A stretch of DNA of 64,000 nt from Candidatus Angelobacter sp. Gp1-AA117 (GTDB taxonomy: Bacteria; Acidobacteriota; Terriglobia; Terriglobales; Acidobacteriaceae): NCBI GenBank assembly GCA_003223515.1, contig QHVI01000042.1, positions 20,342 through 84,341 of the forward strand. Reading direction: 5' to 3'. The translations under genes and the position numbers were made by a program. The notes beneath the pieces were generated by a model. That model made no database searches, was not told the DNA's origin, and saw only the letters and a program-made list of their open reading frames with translations. Positions 35,073 to 44,278 of this stretch are shown here, piece by piece. Each line of letters begins with the position of its first letter. Positions within the stretch are counted from its first letter, which is position 1.

Positions 35073-35500
35073 ATTGGGTCCACAACCAAAGCGAAACACG
35101 GAGACACAAGAAGTCAGACGCGAATGACGCGAATCGGGCGAATGAACGCGAATCAAAACCCTTGCCACTGATCAACACAGCGTGGCGAGCCACAACCAAA
35201 AACCTTTTTACCGCAGAGGACGCAAAGGACGCAGAGGTAACAATAGTAGTTGATGTGTATTGAATTTGGCAGTGTGTTGCTCCCTATGGACCGCAGCCGC
35301 CCTCGGCTGTGCGGGAGAATTCGTCGCAAGCAGAGATGAATTTGAACGTTAGTAATACAGATGAACACTGATTAGAGGACAGACTGCTGGATAATCAGGA
35401 CGACCGAAAGCTTCGTCCATTCAGATCACAAGTTCCACAAGGTCAGTTCAGACTCGCCGCCGAGTAGCCACGGCGTGCCCTGTGGACGAGTTCGTCGAGG
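35073..35500. repeat. Spacer made of dispersed repeat units
   Basis: No gene. GACGCGAATGACGCGAATCG near 35118 is one repeat type, recurring at 55379-55395. From 35180 to 35260 lies a unit with GCGAGCCACAACCAAAAACC and CCGCAGAGGACGCAAAGGAC, present inverted at 48781-48862. CAGATGAACACTGATTAG near 35359 belongs to a third type seen again near 62.05 and 63.88 kb. Confidence 0.65.
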
Positions 35501-38221
35501 TTACTTCATCATGAACGTAAGCGAGTCAAAACCGACTTTGCCGACATTGTCGGTGGCCCGGGCCGTCAACAGGTGCTTTCCCTTGGCCAGGCCGGCAGTG
35601 GAAGCAGAACACGCCCAGGAGTCGGTGTTTTGACATAACTGCCATGGACCGTTGTCCACGGAAATTTCGACTTTGGCGATGCTTCCATCGCGGTCTGCAG
35701 CGGTGCCGAGAACACCGAAGTCCGTATGAAAGCTGCTGTTTTTCTTGGGGAAAGTAATCACCACGGCCGGCGGAGCATCGTTGTTGGCTATGACTACGGA
35801 CTCGCTCACGGTGCTCGAATTGGCCGCGCTGTCGGTGGCGCGCGCGGTGATTACCGCCGCTCCGTCCGGGCAGCGTGTGGTGTCCCAAATAAAGGTCCAG
35901 GACGTGGTGCCGGAAGCCAGGCTGAAGGGCTGGCTACATACGGAGACTTCAACCTTGGATATGGTGGCGTGGTCAGACGAAGCGATACCCGCAACCGTGA
36001 TGGTTGCCAAGGCAAAAGCTCCAGGCGCCGGAGATATGATGGCGACAGTTGGTGGAATGTGGTTACCGATGCTTACTGATTCACTCACGGTGCTGCTGCC
36101 ACCTAATCCATCGGTCACACGCGCGGCGATCACCGCCGGTCCATCCGGACAGAGGGTGGTGTCCCAGACAAAGGTCCAGGACGTGGTACCGGAAGCCAGG
36201 CTGAAAGGCTGGCCACAGGCCGATACCTCAACCTTGACCACGGTGCTGTTGGTGGCCGCTGCGGTACCTGCAATCGTGATGGCTCCGAAGATCGAGGCAT
36301 GGGGCGCGGGGAAGGTGATCGCGCCCTGCGGAAGTGGATTGGGAAACACCGCGATCACCGTCATCCCGATCTGACCTTTGTTGTCGGTGGCGCGTGCGTT
36401 GACAGTATGGTAGCCAGGAGTCAAGGTGGTCATGTCGAGCGGAAAGTTCCACGAGGTTGTCCCGGCAGCGAGTCGAAACGGACCTGAGTCGATGGCAACT
36501 TCAACCTGCGCCACGGCGCCATCATCTGCAGCCGTCCCTTTGATTGTGGTCGCGCCTTCCAGGAGGTCGCCGTTGCCCGGCGACGTGATACTGATGACCG
36601 GAGCCAAATCGGGACCGCCGCATCCGGGGAAACGGAAGGATGCAATACGCGTCGCCCAGTTTCCGGCTTTGTTGCTGCTGTTGTATTCCGTCGTATACCA
36701 GAACGTGCAGTCATCCGCCGGATCGATAGACATGCTGCTGTAGTCACCCCAGCGCGCCGAGTTGCCAGAGGTCGTGTCCTGATATCCAACTCCTTCGAAG
36801 ATTGACGCCTCTCCCTGGGTGAGTTCTCCCAGCGGGTCAGAGGCCAAGCGCCCCGCGTAGCGGATGGAGGGGTAGAGGGTATCGCTTGCAATGCTATACC
36901 CCAGCGCGATATCGCCGCTTCCGTCCATCGCGATACTTCCCATCCAGCGGTGGTTGAGGTCGGGCGCAAAGGTGCCCTGCTGAAAGACGAAGGGAGCAGC
37001 AGTGCCCGGACTGCGGATCTCGTACCAACGGACGCCAAGACTGGTATTGCTGCGCACCACGTGACTGATGACTAGCGATTCGTGATCACCGAAGTTGCGG
37101 TAGGCAAGCCGGAACATGAAGCGGTCGCCGATTACCTCCAGCAGGTTTGCCGATGACGGAGATTTCTCCGGGACGCACCCGGGGTTCATGCAGGTTGGAC
37201 TTGCGGTAAAACCGGCGGGAGAAAGGGCGGTGCTGGTGAATGTGCTGTTGAGTGGGTTTTGCCAATCGATGTGAAACTGCCACAGAAAAAAAGGAGAGCT
37301 GAACGCGAGAAGGTAGTTCGGCGCTCCCACTGGCGGTGGGGTGCGGCCGTCGAAATCAGCAGGCATCATGGTGCCGGTGGAGGTGAGTGGGCCCACCTGG
37401 AAGGCCGCCGGTTGGCCCGCGATCATGGCGGCGCGGTCGAAGGCCCATGCACGGGCCCCAAGATAGCTGGTGGCGGTGTTGTTGTACTCGTTCTCTGTCA
37501 TGTAGTAGCCATCAGGCCATGCCCCGAACTTCGGATAATCTATGAAATCGTTCCCCGGCACCTGGAAAGCGTAGCGGTTCCAGGCGCCCAGCGGATCAGG
37601 CGTGGCGGAGACAGCAATGCACTCGTAGAACGGTTGACCCAGCAAAGGCGCTCCGCCGATTTGACTGACCAACCAGCGATCGGCGAGCCGGTCATAGAGC
37701 ACAATTGGATCTCCGGATCCGTACAGCTCGCAGGAGCCGCCAAAGCCCGACCAGAGCGATGCGATAGGAATCGGGCCCAGCAAGGACGCGCCTTTCTTGT
37801 CCCAGACCTGGAGATGGATATTTGCGATCTGGATGTAGTGATTCGGCCCGGCGGCGCCATTGATATCCGGCGGCGTATTGCCGCTCGCGGCAAAGTTGAT
37901 CCCTTCCCAATTGGCGCCGGTGGCCGGCATCTTCGACGGCGCCAGCAGCGCGCTCTGCACTACCGTATCCGGCCTGGCCGGGGGCGTGGGGAGCGTCGGC
38001 AAAGGCCCTCTCCTTACGTGAATGGAAGCGCTGCGGGGCAAGGCACGCGGCTGCGATTGAAGCGGCGGCGAGACATCATTCTTCTCACTCTTACTCAACG
38101 CGATGCCCGATTGGGCCATCATTCGAGTCGATAGCAACGTGCAGGCAGGCAGTAAGATCGCCATTGACATGGCAGTTGCCAGCAAGCGGCGGCGCAGAAC
38201 ACTGCTCAAATGCATCTTCAT
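35501..38221 (-). CDS. Secreted protein with C-terminal Ig-like repeats
   Basis: 906 residues from the ATG at 38221. The signal peptide has RRRLLATAMSMAILLPACTL. Residues about 90-520 look like a beta-propeller or glycosidase-like extracellular domain (DPLGAWNRYAFQVPGNDFID, WYTTEYNSSNKAGNWATRIA), with FEGVGYQDTTSGNSARWGDY. Four Ig-like units of about 85 residues follow; the middle two are nearly identical at protein and DNA level (FSLASGTTSWTF-WDTT-CPDG), a recent tandem duplication. Likely exported, function unknown. It is followed by a gene-free gap and the Rhs region. Confidence 0.75.
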   Translation of the reverse strand: MKMHLSSVLRRRLLATAMSMAILLPACTLLSTRMMAQSGIALSKSEKNDVSPPLQSQPRALPRSASIHVRRGPLPTLPTPPARPDTVVQSALLAPSKMPATGANWEGINFAASGNTPPDINGAAGPNHYIQIANIHLQVWDKKGASLLGPIPIASLWSGFGGSCELYGSGDPIVLYDRLADRWLVSQIGGAPLLGQPFYECIAVSATPDPLGAWNRYAFQVPGNDFIDYPKFGAWPDGYYMTENEYNNTATSYLGARAWAFDRAAMIAGQPAAFQVGPLTSTGTMMPADFDGRTPPPVGAPNYLLAFSSPFFLWQFHIDWQNPLNSTFTSTALSPAGFTASPTCMNPGCVPEKSPSSANLLEVIGDRFMFRLAYRNFGDHESLVISHVVRSNTSLGVRWYEIRSPGTAAPFVFQQGTFAPDLNHRWMGSIAMDGSGDIALGYSIASDTLYPSIRYAGRLASDPLGELTQGEASIFEGVGYQDTTSGNSARWGDYSSMSIDPADDCTFWYTTEYNSSNKAGNWATRIASFRFPGCGGPDLAPVISITSPGNGDLLEGATTIKGTAADDGAVAQVEVAIDSGPFRLAAGTTSWNFPLDMTTLTPGYHTVNARATDNKGQIGMTVIAVFPNPLPQGAITFPAPHASIFGAITIAGTAAATNSTVVKVEVSACGQPFSLASGTTSWTFVWDTTLCPDGPAVIAARVTDGLGGSSTVSESVSIGNHIPPTVAIISPAPGAFALATITVAGIASSDHATISKVEVSVCSQPFSLASGTTSWTFIWDTTRCPDGAAVITARATDSAANSSTVSESVVIANNDAPPAVVITFPKKNSSFHTDFGVLGTAADRDGSIAKVEISVDNGPWQLCQNTDSWACSASTAGLAKGKHLLTARATDNVGKVGFDSLTFMMK

Positions 38222-38421
38222 AATGTATTGTCCGATTGGGCTTGCGATTCTCAAGTACTGCTAAACAGGCCCTGTGAGGCTGGTCCAGGCTGGGAAAGAC
38301 CAGCGGGGAATGACTTTGCATGTTTCAATCCCACGGTTACTATGACGGCCGTCACATATGTATGTGAGGAGCTTTTGGGGAGTGTCATTCGCCAAGAACT
38401 CGGAACTGCTGGGATTTGACA

Positions 38422-38493
38422 ATTGGCTGAGATGAACCGTCCAAATCCGGACGAATAATAACGGAACTGCGCATAATCCAGCTTCAATTCGCT
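38422..38493 (-). pseudogene. Rhs core-end relic (third copy)
   Basis: On the minus strand it reads ELKLDYAQFRYYSSGFGRFI, nearly identical to the end of the Rhs core at 42.95 kb. The similarity starts and stops abruptly; what follows (SANCQIPAVPSS) is unrelated. It is a short remnant of a former tail cassette. Confidence 0.75.
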
Positions 38494-38806
38494 ATCTATT
38501 CTCCACATCGAATCGTACTTTCTGCATCCATTGCGCTATGGGAGTGATCTTGGATTTTTGAGGCGGCCTTTGGGGAAAGGAATAAAAAAAGGAGAGCCGC
38601 ATTGAATCTGCACGCGTGTCGAACCAAAAATCAAAGCAGGGGGTTTCATCCACTGGAACCCACGTTTCAAGCACAAGGGGGATATTGAGTTTTTGTAATT
38701 CTCGTTGCCAGAAGACAATTTCTTTTGATGATACATTCACTTCTTTTTTACGAACTCGTATCTGGGAAGCTACTTCCTTAATTGTGGCATGAGGGTCTTG
38801 GCGCAC
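38492..38806 (-). CDS. Unknown 104-residue protein with N-terminal HTH-like helix pair
   Basis: The only start inside the frame is a GTG; the open frame extends a little further upstream without a start (IFTRVEQIV precedes RQDPHATIKEVASQIRVRKK). The opening resembles a winged helix, and the rest has no recognised family (WVPVDETPCFDFWFDTRADS). It lies between an Rhs relic and an exported protein, so it could be a remnant of an Rhs C-terminal or partner gene. Confidence 0.35.
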   Translation of the reverse strand: MRQDPHATIKEVASQIRVRKKEVNVSSKEIVFWQRELQKLNIPLVLETWVPVDETPCFDFWFDTRADSMRLSFFYSFPQRPPQKSKITPIAQWMQKVRFDVENR

Positions 38807-38848
38807 AATTTGTTCAACTCGTGTGAAGATGGCCTGCCGGAGCGGCCA

Positions 38849-39628
38849 TCATAACAGTGCCACTTCAAAGCTACACCCACCATCTCGGGAGATGTAAACT
38901 CCATCAGTTGTTCCGATTGCCAGATTAGCTGAGTTCATTGGATTAATTGCTATTGACCGAACAGAAAAGAGCTGCTCAGTCGCTACAGGCAGCAAGTTCC
39001 AGGACTGCGCGCGATTACAACTCTTAAATACCCCCTGATTTGTAAGTAGATAAATCGTACCGGACTTATTGATATCAAAGATCATCTCAACAATTTGTAA
39101 TCCTTGCCAAGAAGCTATCGAATAGTGCGAATGTAATCCGTGGGCTTCTGAAGCTGCAACTGCTTCTGCGTGCCCCTTTAATATAACCGGCTTTTCGAGG
39201 AGATTGTGATCCAGTACAGATGTCCAGGAGCGGCCGCGATCATTGGTCATGAATATTTGTGAATGATGCACTCTTAAGCCAAATTCGTGATTACTAGGAT
39301 CCCAAATTGTCATCTGCGCCAAGGCTATTAGCTTGCGATCAGAAGATATCTTGGAATTGGATGAGGTTTTCCAGGTATGCTCATCGACTGAGCCTGACAT
39401 AGTACGTTTCGATGAATGTTCTGAGAACTCGTGCCGAACTGCTAGTAACTCTACCGGGTGGCCCTTAGAATGCCGAAAGTACACATCAAAATAGGGCAAA
39501 TCAACTTCCGCAGGGGGCGACATATAACTCCTCTCTGCAGCAATCGGCATACCACAACTACATTTTGTGTCTTGTGCTGGATTGAATAATGCAACAAAAG
39601 CAATGATAAAGCCTATGTAAGCATTCAT
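38849..39628 (-). CDS. Exported Asp-box (BNR-like) repeat protein
   Basis: 259 residues with a ribosome site (AAGGA, 8 bp before the ATG). A short signal (AYIGFIIAFVALFNPAQDTKC) may be of the lipoprotein or signal I type. The motifs FMTNDRGRSWTSVL, FKSCNRAQSWNLLP and YISRDGGCSFEVALL are Asp-box-like turns (S-x-D-x-G-x-x-W/F) that fold into propeller blades. The position in the Rhs tail-cassette region makes it a candidate partner of a lost Rhs tip, but it might be unrelated. Confidence 0.6.
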   Translation of the reverse strand: MNAYIGFIIAFVALFNPAQDTKCSCGMPIAAERSYMSPPAEVDLPYFDVYFRHSKGHPVELLAVRHEFSEHSSKRTMSGSVDEHTWKTSSNSKISSDRKLIALAQMTIWDPSNHEFGLRVHHSQIFMTNDRGRSWTSVLDHNLLEKPVILKGHAEAVAASEAHGLHSHYSIASWQGLQIVEMIFDINKSGTIYLLTNQGVFKSCNRAQSWNLLPVATEQLFSVRSIAINPMNSANLAIGTTDGVYISRDGGCSFEVALL

Positions 39629-39661
39629 TTCTTTACATCCTTTGAGTTACATTCTTTTTCC

Positions 39662-39964
39662 ATTTTACTGGGAATTCGTCCGAGGCTTGCCGGGCCGGTC
39701 ATCTTATCAGCCCCCTTTATCTTGCTGCTTTGGCGAGACCTTGATCCGAATCTCCAAAGACTGATGTATGGAGAGTTTCATGTACCAGAGTCTGCGGGAG
39801 ATGGCTCTTTCTGGGTGATCGACATGGATAGCCGGGCTTTATCCAGGTTGATAGATCGCTTTCCGCTTTAAAGCCTTGGTGAAGCTCTCACACTGGCGTT
39901 GTCATGCGGATTGGCCAAGGTGCGGAACAAGCGTCAGCTTGAAACTATCGAACTGAACGGTTAA
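39662..39964 (+). pseudogene. Possible gene relic with an in-frame stop
   Basis: One frame reads RLAGPVILSAPFILLLWRDL, DPNLQRLMYGEFHVPESAGD, GSFWVIDMDSRALSRLIDRF, PL, stop, then SLGEALTLALSCGLAKVRNK and RQLETIELNG, stop. It looks protein-like on both sides of the TAA, but no start with a ribosome site and no family is recognised. Low confidence. Confidence 0.3.
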
Positions 39965-40518
39965 GCGGTAGTCCATCCACTGCTACCGGTTTTCTTCTGC
40001 TTTCTGGTAACAAGCTTTTTTCGATTTATGTCCCGTTCAACTCTAATTGCCAACTGTAAATTAGAGGACGCCACCCAATAAAAATGATTGTGATTTGTCC
40101 AGAGGATAGCATGATAAGCGTCGTGAGCTGCCGTCTTGTCAAATAGTGCTACAACTCGTCTTCCGATCTTATGTTGTGCCTGCTCTGCTTTGGCTGAATC
40201 TTCGATGATACGAGCAGCCTTCTTAAGTGATCTGCGGAGCTGCTCTTCTGCTCCTTGGGCTGATGAAAACGCTCCCTGAGTCACCGCCACACGCTCTCCA
40301 GTTGGAGCCTCATATGTGGTCATAGACAAGAATGTACCATCTTCGGCCTTCGCATCTCCCATCCATACAGCCTTCAGCGATTCGCTGCTGCCATTGCTCT
40401 GTTCTTGGAAGCTGTACACAGATAGCGTGAGTTTCTTCAGCCCGTCTTCTGGCCATGAATTTAATTCAGTCAGCAAGATTGTACACAATAAGAAAATAGA
40501 GCTCCGTAGCTTATTCAT
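39961..40518 (-). CDS. Exported unknown protein behind the orphan Rhs cassette
   Basis: 185 residues from the ATG at 40518, with GGAG 8 bp upstream. It has a signal peptide (KLRSSIFLLCTILLTELNSW). The mature part has KAVWMGDAKAEDGTFLSMTT and a helix-rich segment EEQLRRSLKKAARIIEDSAK. The C-terminus is basic. It starts 24 bp after the stop of the orphan Rhs tail in the same direction, the position where a cognate immunity or chaperone gene is expected. No family recognised. Confidence 0.6.
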   Translation of the reverse strand: MNKLRSSIFLLCTILLTELNSWPEDGLKKLTLSVYSFQEQSNGSSESLKAVWMGDAKAEDGTFLSMTTYEAPTGERVAVTQGAFSSAQGAEEQLRRSLKKAARIIEDSAKAEQAQHKIGRRVVALFDKTAAHDAYHAILWTNHNHFYWVASSNLQLAIRVERDINRKKLVTRKQKKTGSSGWTTA

Positions 40519-40541
40519 AGTGATCTCCTTCACCTTGGGAT

Positions 40542-41639
40542 CTACTTCCTCTGAAAAGTGCCTTTTATGTAGCAATCCTGAAGAGCGGATGAGAAAGTTT
40601 CATCCCGCGGCCCCTTCCCGATACCTGTTATCGCCGTCAATGAGTTACCTAACTCAAAAATCTGAACTAGAAGGAGTTCTTGCGGATCCACCATACTATT
40701 AGCCGAAAAGTTTGTATATGGTTGTGATGGTATGGTATAGCCTAGAGCTACTCCTACCCCTGGCTCCAGTTGGCCCTGATTAACAGCATCGAGTGTTATT
40801 TGCGATGCTGATTTGGAGTGCGCATCATTGGTAATGCTTATGACGCTGAGTGCTCCTGAAAACGTCGAAGAGCCTCCGTGTGTATCAATGCCAAACCCGA
40901 CGAACGACCCATCTGAGCTTGGATTTGCCTTTGCTCCCATTTGAGACGGGGTGAAGCTAAGCAGCACAGTGCCAAAAATCTTGGCAATACAGTCGGCCAA
41001 GACCTTAGTATCCACTTTTGGCGCTGGATTTGCGCCATCTCCCCCGCCACCACCTAACCCGCCGCCTAGAGGATCTCCAGATACACCACCACCTATATCG
41101 TCAAAAACCATCTCCTGGTGGCAGACGATTCCCCAATTTACGGTTGTTCCGCGGTCTTCACCATTAAATTCCGTGTGTTCTATACTGGTAATACCCGGTC
41201 CGCAGACACTTACCAACGTGAGGCCGAGTGGGTCTACATTGTTAACCGGATCATTGGCAACATAGCTATAGTGATTCAGTGACTGTGGTCCCTGAAGCTT
41301 GCCTTCCAGAAGATCTGCAGACATGTACCGCCCAAAGCCCGATGCATAATTCCGGAACTGCGCATAATCCAGCTTCGACTCGCCATCTCGCTCATACGTG
41401 GTGAACTTCAGTTTGGAGCTGCCGCTGTCATACCAGCTTTCTCCGAAGGGCGCATGCCCACGGCGGGTTACGTTACCAGCAGCATCGGTATCGGCGCGGT
41501 TGGAAAGATGATCAGGATGATGATAGGTCACTGTGCTGGAAGAAAATTGGAAAAGCTCAAACATCTCGTAAAATGCTAACCAATCGCTCGATTTGTTCGA
41601 TGTGCTCGCCAAAATTTGAACGCAATCAGTTCCAGCCAT
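40542..41639 (-). CDS. Orphan Rhs tail cassette with inactive-looking metallopeptidase domain
   Basis: 365 residues. Residues about 35-135 repeat the end of the Rhs core at 42.9-43.15 kb, also at DNA level (TYHHPDHLSNRADTDAAGNV, ESKLDYAQFRNYASGFGRYM, then NVDPLGL). The first 33 residues are unrelated, so there is no signal or YD-repeat body. The C-terminal domain after a Gly-rich linker is a paralogue of that in the main gene, but the HELGH site is FELGN (residues 328-332): both zinc histidines are lost while E, L and G stay. It is therefore a displaced silent tip, or a decayed or pseudo-enzyme version. Confidence 0.75.
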   Translation of the reverse strand: MAGTDCVQILASTSNKSSDWLAFYEMFELFQFSSSTVTYHHPDHLSNRADTDAAGNVTRRGHAPFGESWYDSGSSKLKFTTYERDGESKLDYAQFRNYASGFGRYMSADLLEGKLQGPQSLNHYSYVANDPVNNVDPLGLTLVSVCGPGITSIEHTEFNGEDRGTTVNWGIVCHQEMVFDDIGGGVSGDPLGGGLGGGGGDGANPAPKVDTKVLADCIAKIFGTVLLSFTPSQMGAKANPSSDGSFVGFGIDTHGGSSTFSGALSVISITNDAHSKSASQITLDAVNQGQLEPGVGVALGYTIPSQPYTNFSANSMVDPQELLLVQIFELGNSLTAITGIGKGPRDETFSSALQDCYIKGTFQRK

Positions 41640-42109
41640 CCCAGAGTCATTAGAAGAAAAAGACCGGACACAAGATAACCAGCCATGTCATCGCTAGGAT
41701 GTTGAATCGCTTGGATTACAGTGACAGCTAGAACATAGATTGCAAGAATCTGAAAAGCAGCAGCTAAAATAAGCCAGAAGATACTTAATATCAGCCATCT
41801 TCTAGCGAGGTGGCGAAGCAGATCCAAATCCAGTTCCAACCCAACTAAATACCACCACAGTCCGGCCAGAGAAATGAATAACAGTTGAACAAGCCATGTG
41901 CGATATCCGAAAACATTGTGTCCCTGAAAGCAGCATCCCGGGATAGATTGAAGTGCTACCGATCCCGGAAAGTTAAGCTCATCAATAAAAACAGCCAGCA
42001 GATTCTTTGTGTTTACTGCGTTGTCTAAAGCGATGAGGAGAATGGATAGCGAAATCCCCATGAGTGGTAGCCAGTAGCGATACGGCTTGAGTGTCATCGA
42101 GTTAGTCAT
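41576..42109 (-). CDS. Polytopic membrane protein behind the Rhs gene, candidate immunity partner
   Basis: 177 residues from the ATG at 42109, 57 bp after the Rhs stop; a TTG further upstream is possible. Four hydrophobic helices are visible: YWLPLMGISLSILLIALD, WLVQLLFISLAGLWWYLVGL, LILSIFWLILAAAFQILAIY and GYLVSGLFLLMTLGWLELIA. No family recognised. Placement directly behind the toxin-like Rhs tail and before the orphan cassette fits an immunity gene, but that is inference. Its 3' end overlaps the start of the orphan cassette by 64 bp in another frame. Confidence 0.6.
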   Translation of the reverse strand: MTNSMTLKPYRYWLPLMGISLSILLIALDNAVNTKNLLAVFIDELNFPGSVALQSIPGCCFQGHNVFGYRTWLVQLLFISLAGLWWYLVGLELDLDLLRHLARRWLILSIFWLILAAAFQILAIYVLAVTVIQAIQHPSDDMAGYLVSGLFLLMTLGWLELIAFKFWRAHRTNRAIG

Positions 42110-42166
42110 GCTGTTTCTGTCATTACACCCATGTCGATTCGATTTTGCTTGCAAAAAAGCAAATTA

Positions 42167-44278
42167 TTACTTGTGTGTTTTGGCGTAGCAATCTTCCAGA
42201 TTTGTTGCATATTTCTCATTTGAGTAATCATATTTACCACCCCCATAATTATTCTCGCCAGTAGCTTTCGCTAATTGATGGCCAAGCTCATGAATTTGAT
42301 TTGCTACCATCACCCCGGGCGCGAGATCATTACCGACATAGCTTGTCTTGTATGAGAAGATACCTCCCAAAGTTTTTATTCCGAATACCGATCTGGTGGC
42401 CGTATAACCATCTAAAGTAAGTCCCGTAACCTTTGCAGGCCCGCCATTTATGTTACTGATTCTTGACAGATCCTCCGTACTAAAGCTAGTTCCGTCACTG
42501 CTTAGTGAAACAACACTGCTATCGGATTGTTTTGTTCCATTAAACACTCCAGCATTATCTTTGGTCACTATACTGAACGACTTACCTATAACACCAAATT
42601 GATCAAGTATGCACTTAAATAACTTGTCCAAGTTGACCTTGATTGCAGGGGTCCCTGATCCTGTCGAGCCGCCCCCTCCGCTCCCCATACCACCATCCAG
42701 TGGCGGATGTTCTGGGTGTCCACCGCCGTCCACTCCTGGACCGTCATACCAGCATTCTTCATTAAAGCATGGCGGGGAACTCGAAAAGTTACTAGGCCAT
42801 TCGCACCAATAATCATTGCATGGATAATTTGGGTTCAATCCTTGTGGATCAATCATATTCAAAGGATCATTAAGTGCATATACATATCGATTAAGTGACT
42901 GCGGCTCATCCAAGCCGCCACCCAGCAAATCGGTTGACATGAACCGGCCAAATCCGGACGAATAATACCGGAACTGCGCATAATCCAGCTTCGACTCGCC
43001 ATCTCGCTCATATGTGGTGAACTTCAGCTTGGAGCTGCCGCTGTCATACCAGCTTTCTCCGAAGGGCGCATGTCCGCGGCGGGTGACGTTACCAGCAGCA
43101 TCAGTATCTGCACGGTTGGAGAGATGGTCGGGATGATGGTACGTAACCGAACCGGAAGTGATTTCCGCCAGCACCTGAGAGCCGCTGTAAATATATTCCT
43201 TGCTCGGGCTGCCGTTCACGTATTCCACGATGGGCCTCGTGCCTGAATAGACATAGACGGTCGTGGTTGAACTGGCGACTTTCTTGATCCGAAGCGGGCC
43301 AAAATATGTAGAAGTAACAGCACCGCTGTCCACCTGCTTCATGCGGTTGAGCGCGTCATAGGAATATGTGTGTGTTCCATCCGCAGTCAGATTGCCCGCT
43401 GCATCGTAATTAAACCCTGTATTCGTGATGCGATTGGTCGCAGGATCGACAGTAAGTTGCGCCTGCCCGATGTCGGTTCTCGTGGTATTCCCGCCCACCA
43501 AGGTTTGGGTCAGGCGGTTGCCGAAGCGGTCATAGCCCCAGTTGAGGCTCCAGGTTCCGGGGGTTGAAGAGCTGAATGTCGCAGTCTGGGCGGCGCTCAG
43601 GCGGCCATACTGGTCATAGGTGAAATATTCCGACTTAGTGGTGTCCTCCGCACCCGGTGTCGTGTAATAGCGGATTTTCTGAATCTGCCCGTTATTCACC
43701 GTGTTGCCATTGTAGCTCTGCCCATAATCATAGGCCAGATTGAGAATGTCGGTGGCATTGCCGGGATGGGTGTAGCGCAAGGTTGCAATCTGCAGGTGAT
43801 CGTTGTATCCGAATGCGCCCTGGTCGCTGTTGCCGTAGGTAACTGCTGTCGGCTGGAAGCCGGCGTTGTAGGCGATGCCTGACAGGTAAGTAGTTCCGGT
43901 GCAGTTGCTTCCGCTGCCATCGCAGATCGATGCCAGTCGCCCGATGGCATCATAGTTCTGCATCACCAGGCGGCCAGTCGGGTAGGTGATTGACGCAATC
44001 TGCCCTGCGCCGTTGTAGCCATACTGAACCAGATAGGTATTCCCATCGATCACGTGGCTCACTTTGGTGATTTGCCCCCAGTTGTCATACGTGAAGGCCT
44101 GCGAATTCGCGCCTTCCGTGATCTTCGTCAGGCGGTCAAGCGCATAAGGGTTTGCGGCGGTATTGTCGTACTCGTAACTCTGGTTCGCCGTACCGTCACT
44201 GTATTGCACGCCGCCCAGCCGGTTGATGCCGTCATAGCTCAAGGTTTTCACCACGCCACGGGCATCTGAATGCGGCAT
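42167..44278 (-). CDS. Rhs/YD-repeat protein C-terminal part with HELGH effector domain
   Basis: 703 residues of the main Rhs gene, from YD repeats through the core to the tip. YD repeats run to about residue 330 (SYDALNRMKQVDSGA). The core end is TYHHPDHLSNRADTDAAGNV, FGRFMSTDLLGGG and MIDPQGL near residue 475. After a Gly-rich linker the variable domain begins near 535 and carries NQIHELGHQLAKATG with HExxH at 663-667, the signature of a zincin-type metallopeptidase. There is no start of its own: the frame continues from the 44248-45864 part through a 1-nt shift. Probable role: polymorphic effector processed and released from an Rhs shell. Confidence 0.75.
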   Translation of the reverse strand: MPHSDARGVVKTLSYDGINRLGGVQYSDGTANQSYEYDNTAANPYALDRLTKITEGANSQAFTYDNWGQITKVSHVIDGNTYLVQYGYNGAGQIASITYPTGRLVMQNYDAIGRLASICDGSGSNCTGTTYLSGIAYNAGFQPTAVTYGNSDQGAFGYNDHLQIATLRYTHPGNATDILNLAYDYGQSYNGNTVNNGQIQKIRYYTTPGAEDTTKSEYFTYDQYGRLSAAQTATFSSSTPGTWSLNWGYDRFGNRLTQTLVGGNTTRTDIGQAQLTVDPATNRITNTGFNYDAAGNLTADGTHTYSYDALNRMKQVDSGAVTSTYFGPLRIKKVASSTTTVYVYSGTRPIVEYVNGSPSKEYIYSGSQVLAEITSGSVTYHHPDHLSNRADTDAAGNVTRRGHAPFGESWYDSGSSKLKFTTYERDGESKLDYAQFRYYSSGFGRFMSTDLLGGGLDEPQSLNRYVYALNDPLNMIDPQGLNPNYPCNDYWCEWPSNFSSSPPCFNEECWYDGPGVDGGGHPEHPPLDGGMGSGGGGSTGSGTPAIKVNLDKLFKCILDQFGVIGKSFSIVTKDNAGVFNGTKQSDSSVVSLSSDGTSFSTEDLSRISNINGGPAKVTGLTLDGYTATRSVFGIKTLGGIFSYKTSYVGNDLAPGVMVANQIHELGHQLAKATGENNYGGGKYDYSNEKYATNLEDCYAKTHK

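Noticed and set aside
37259..38134. 291-codon open frame opposite the secreted Ig-like protein
   Set aside because: Arg/Gly-rich shadow frame without recognisable domain; the minus-strand gene has a signal peptide and repeats.
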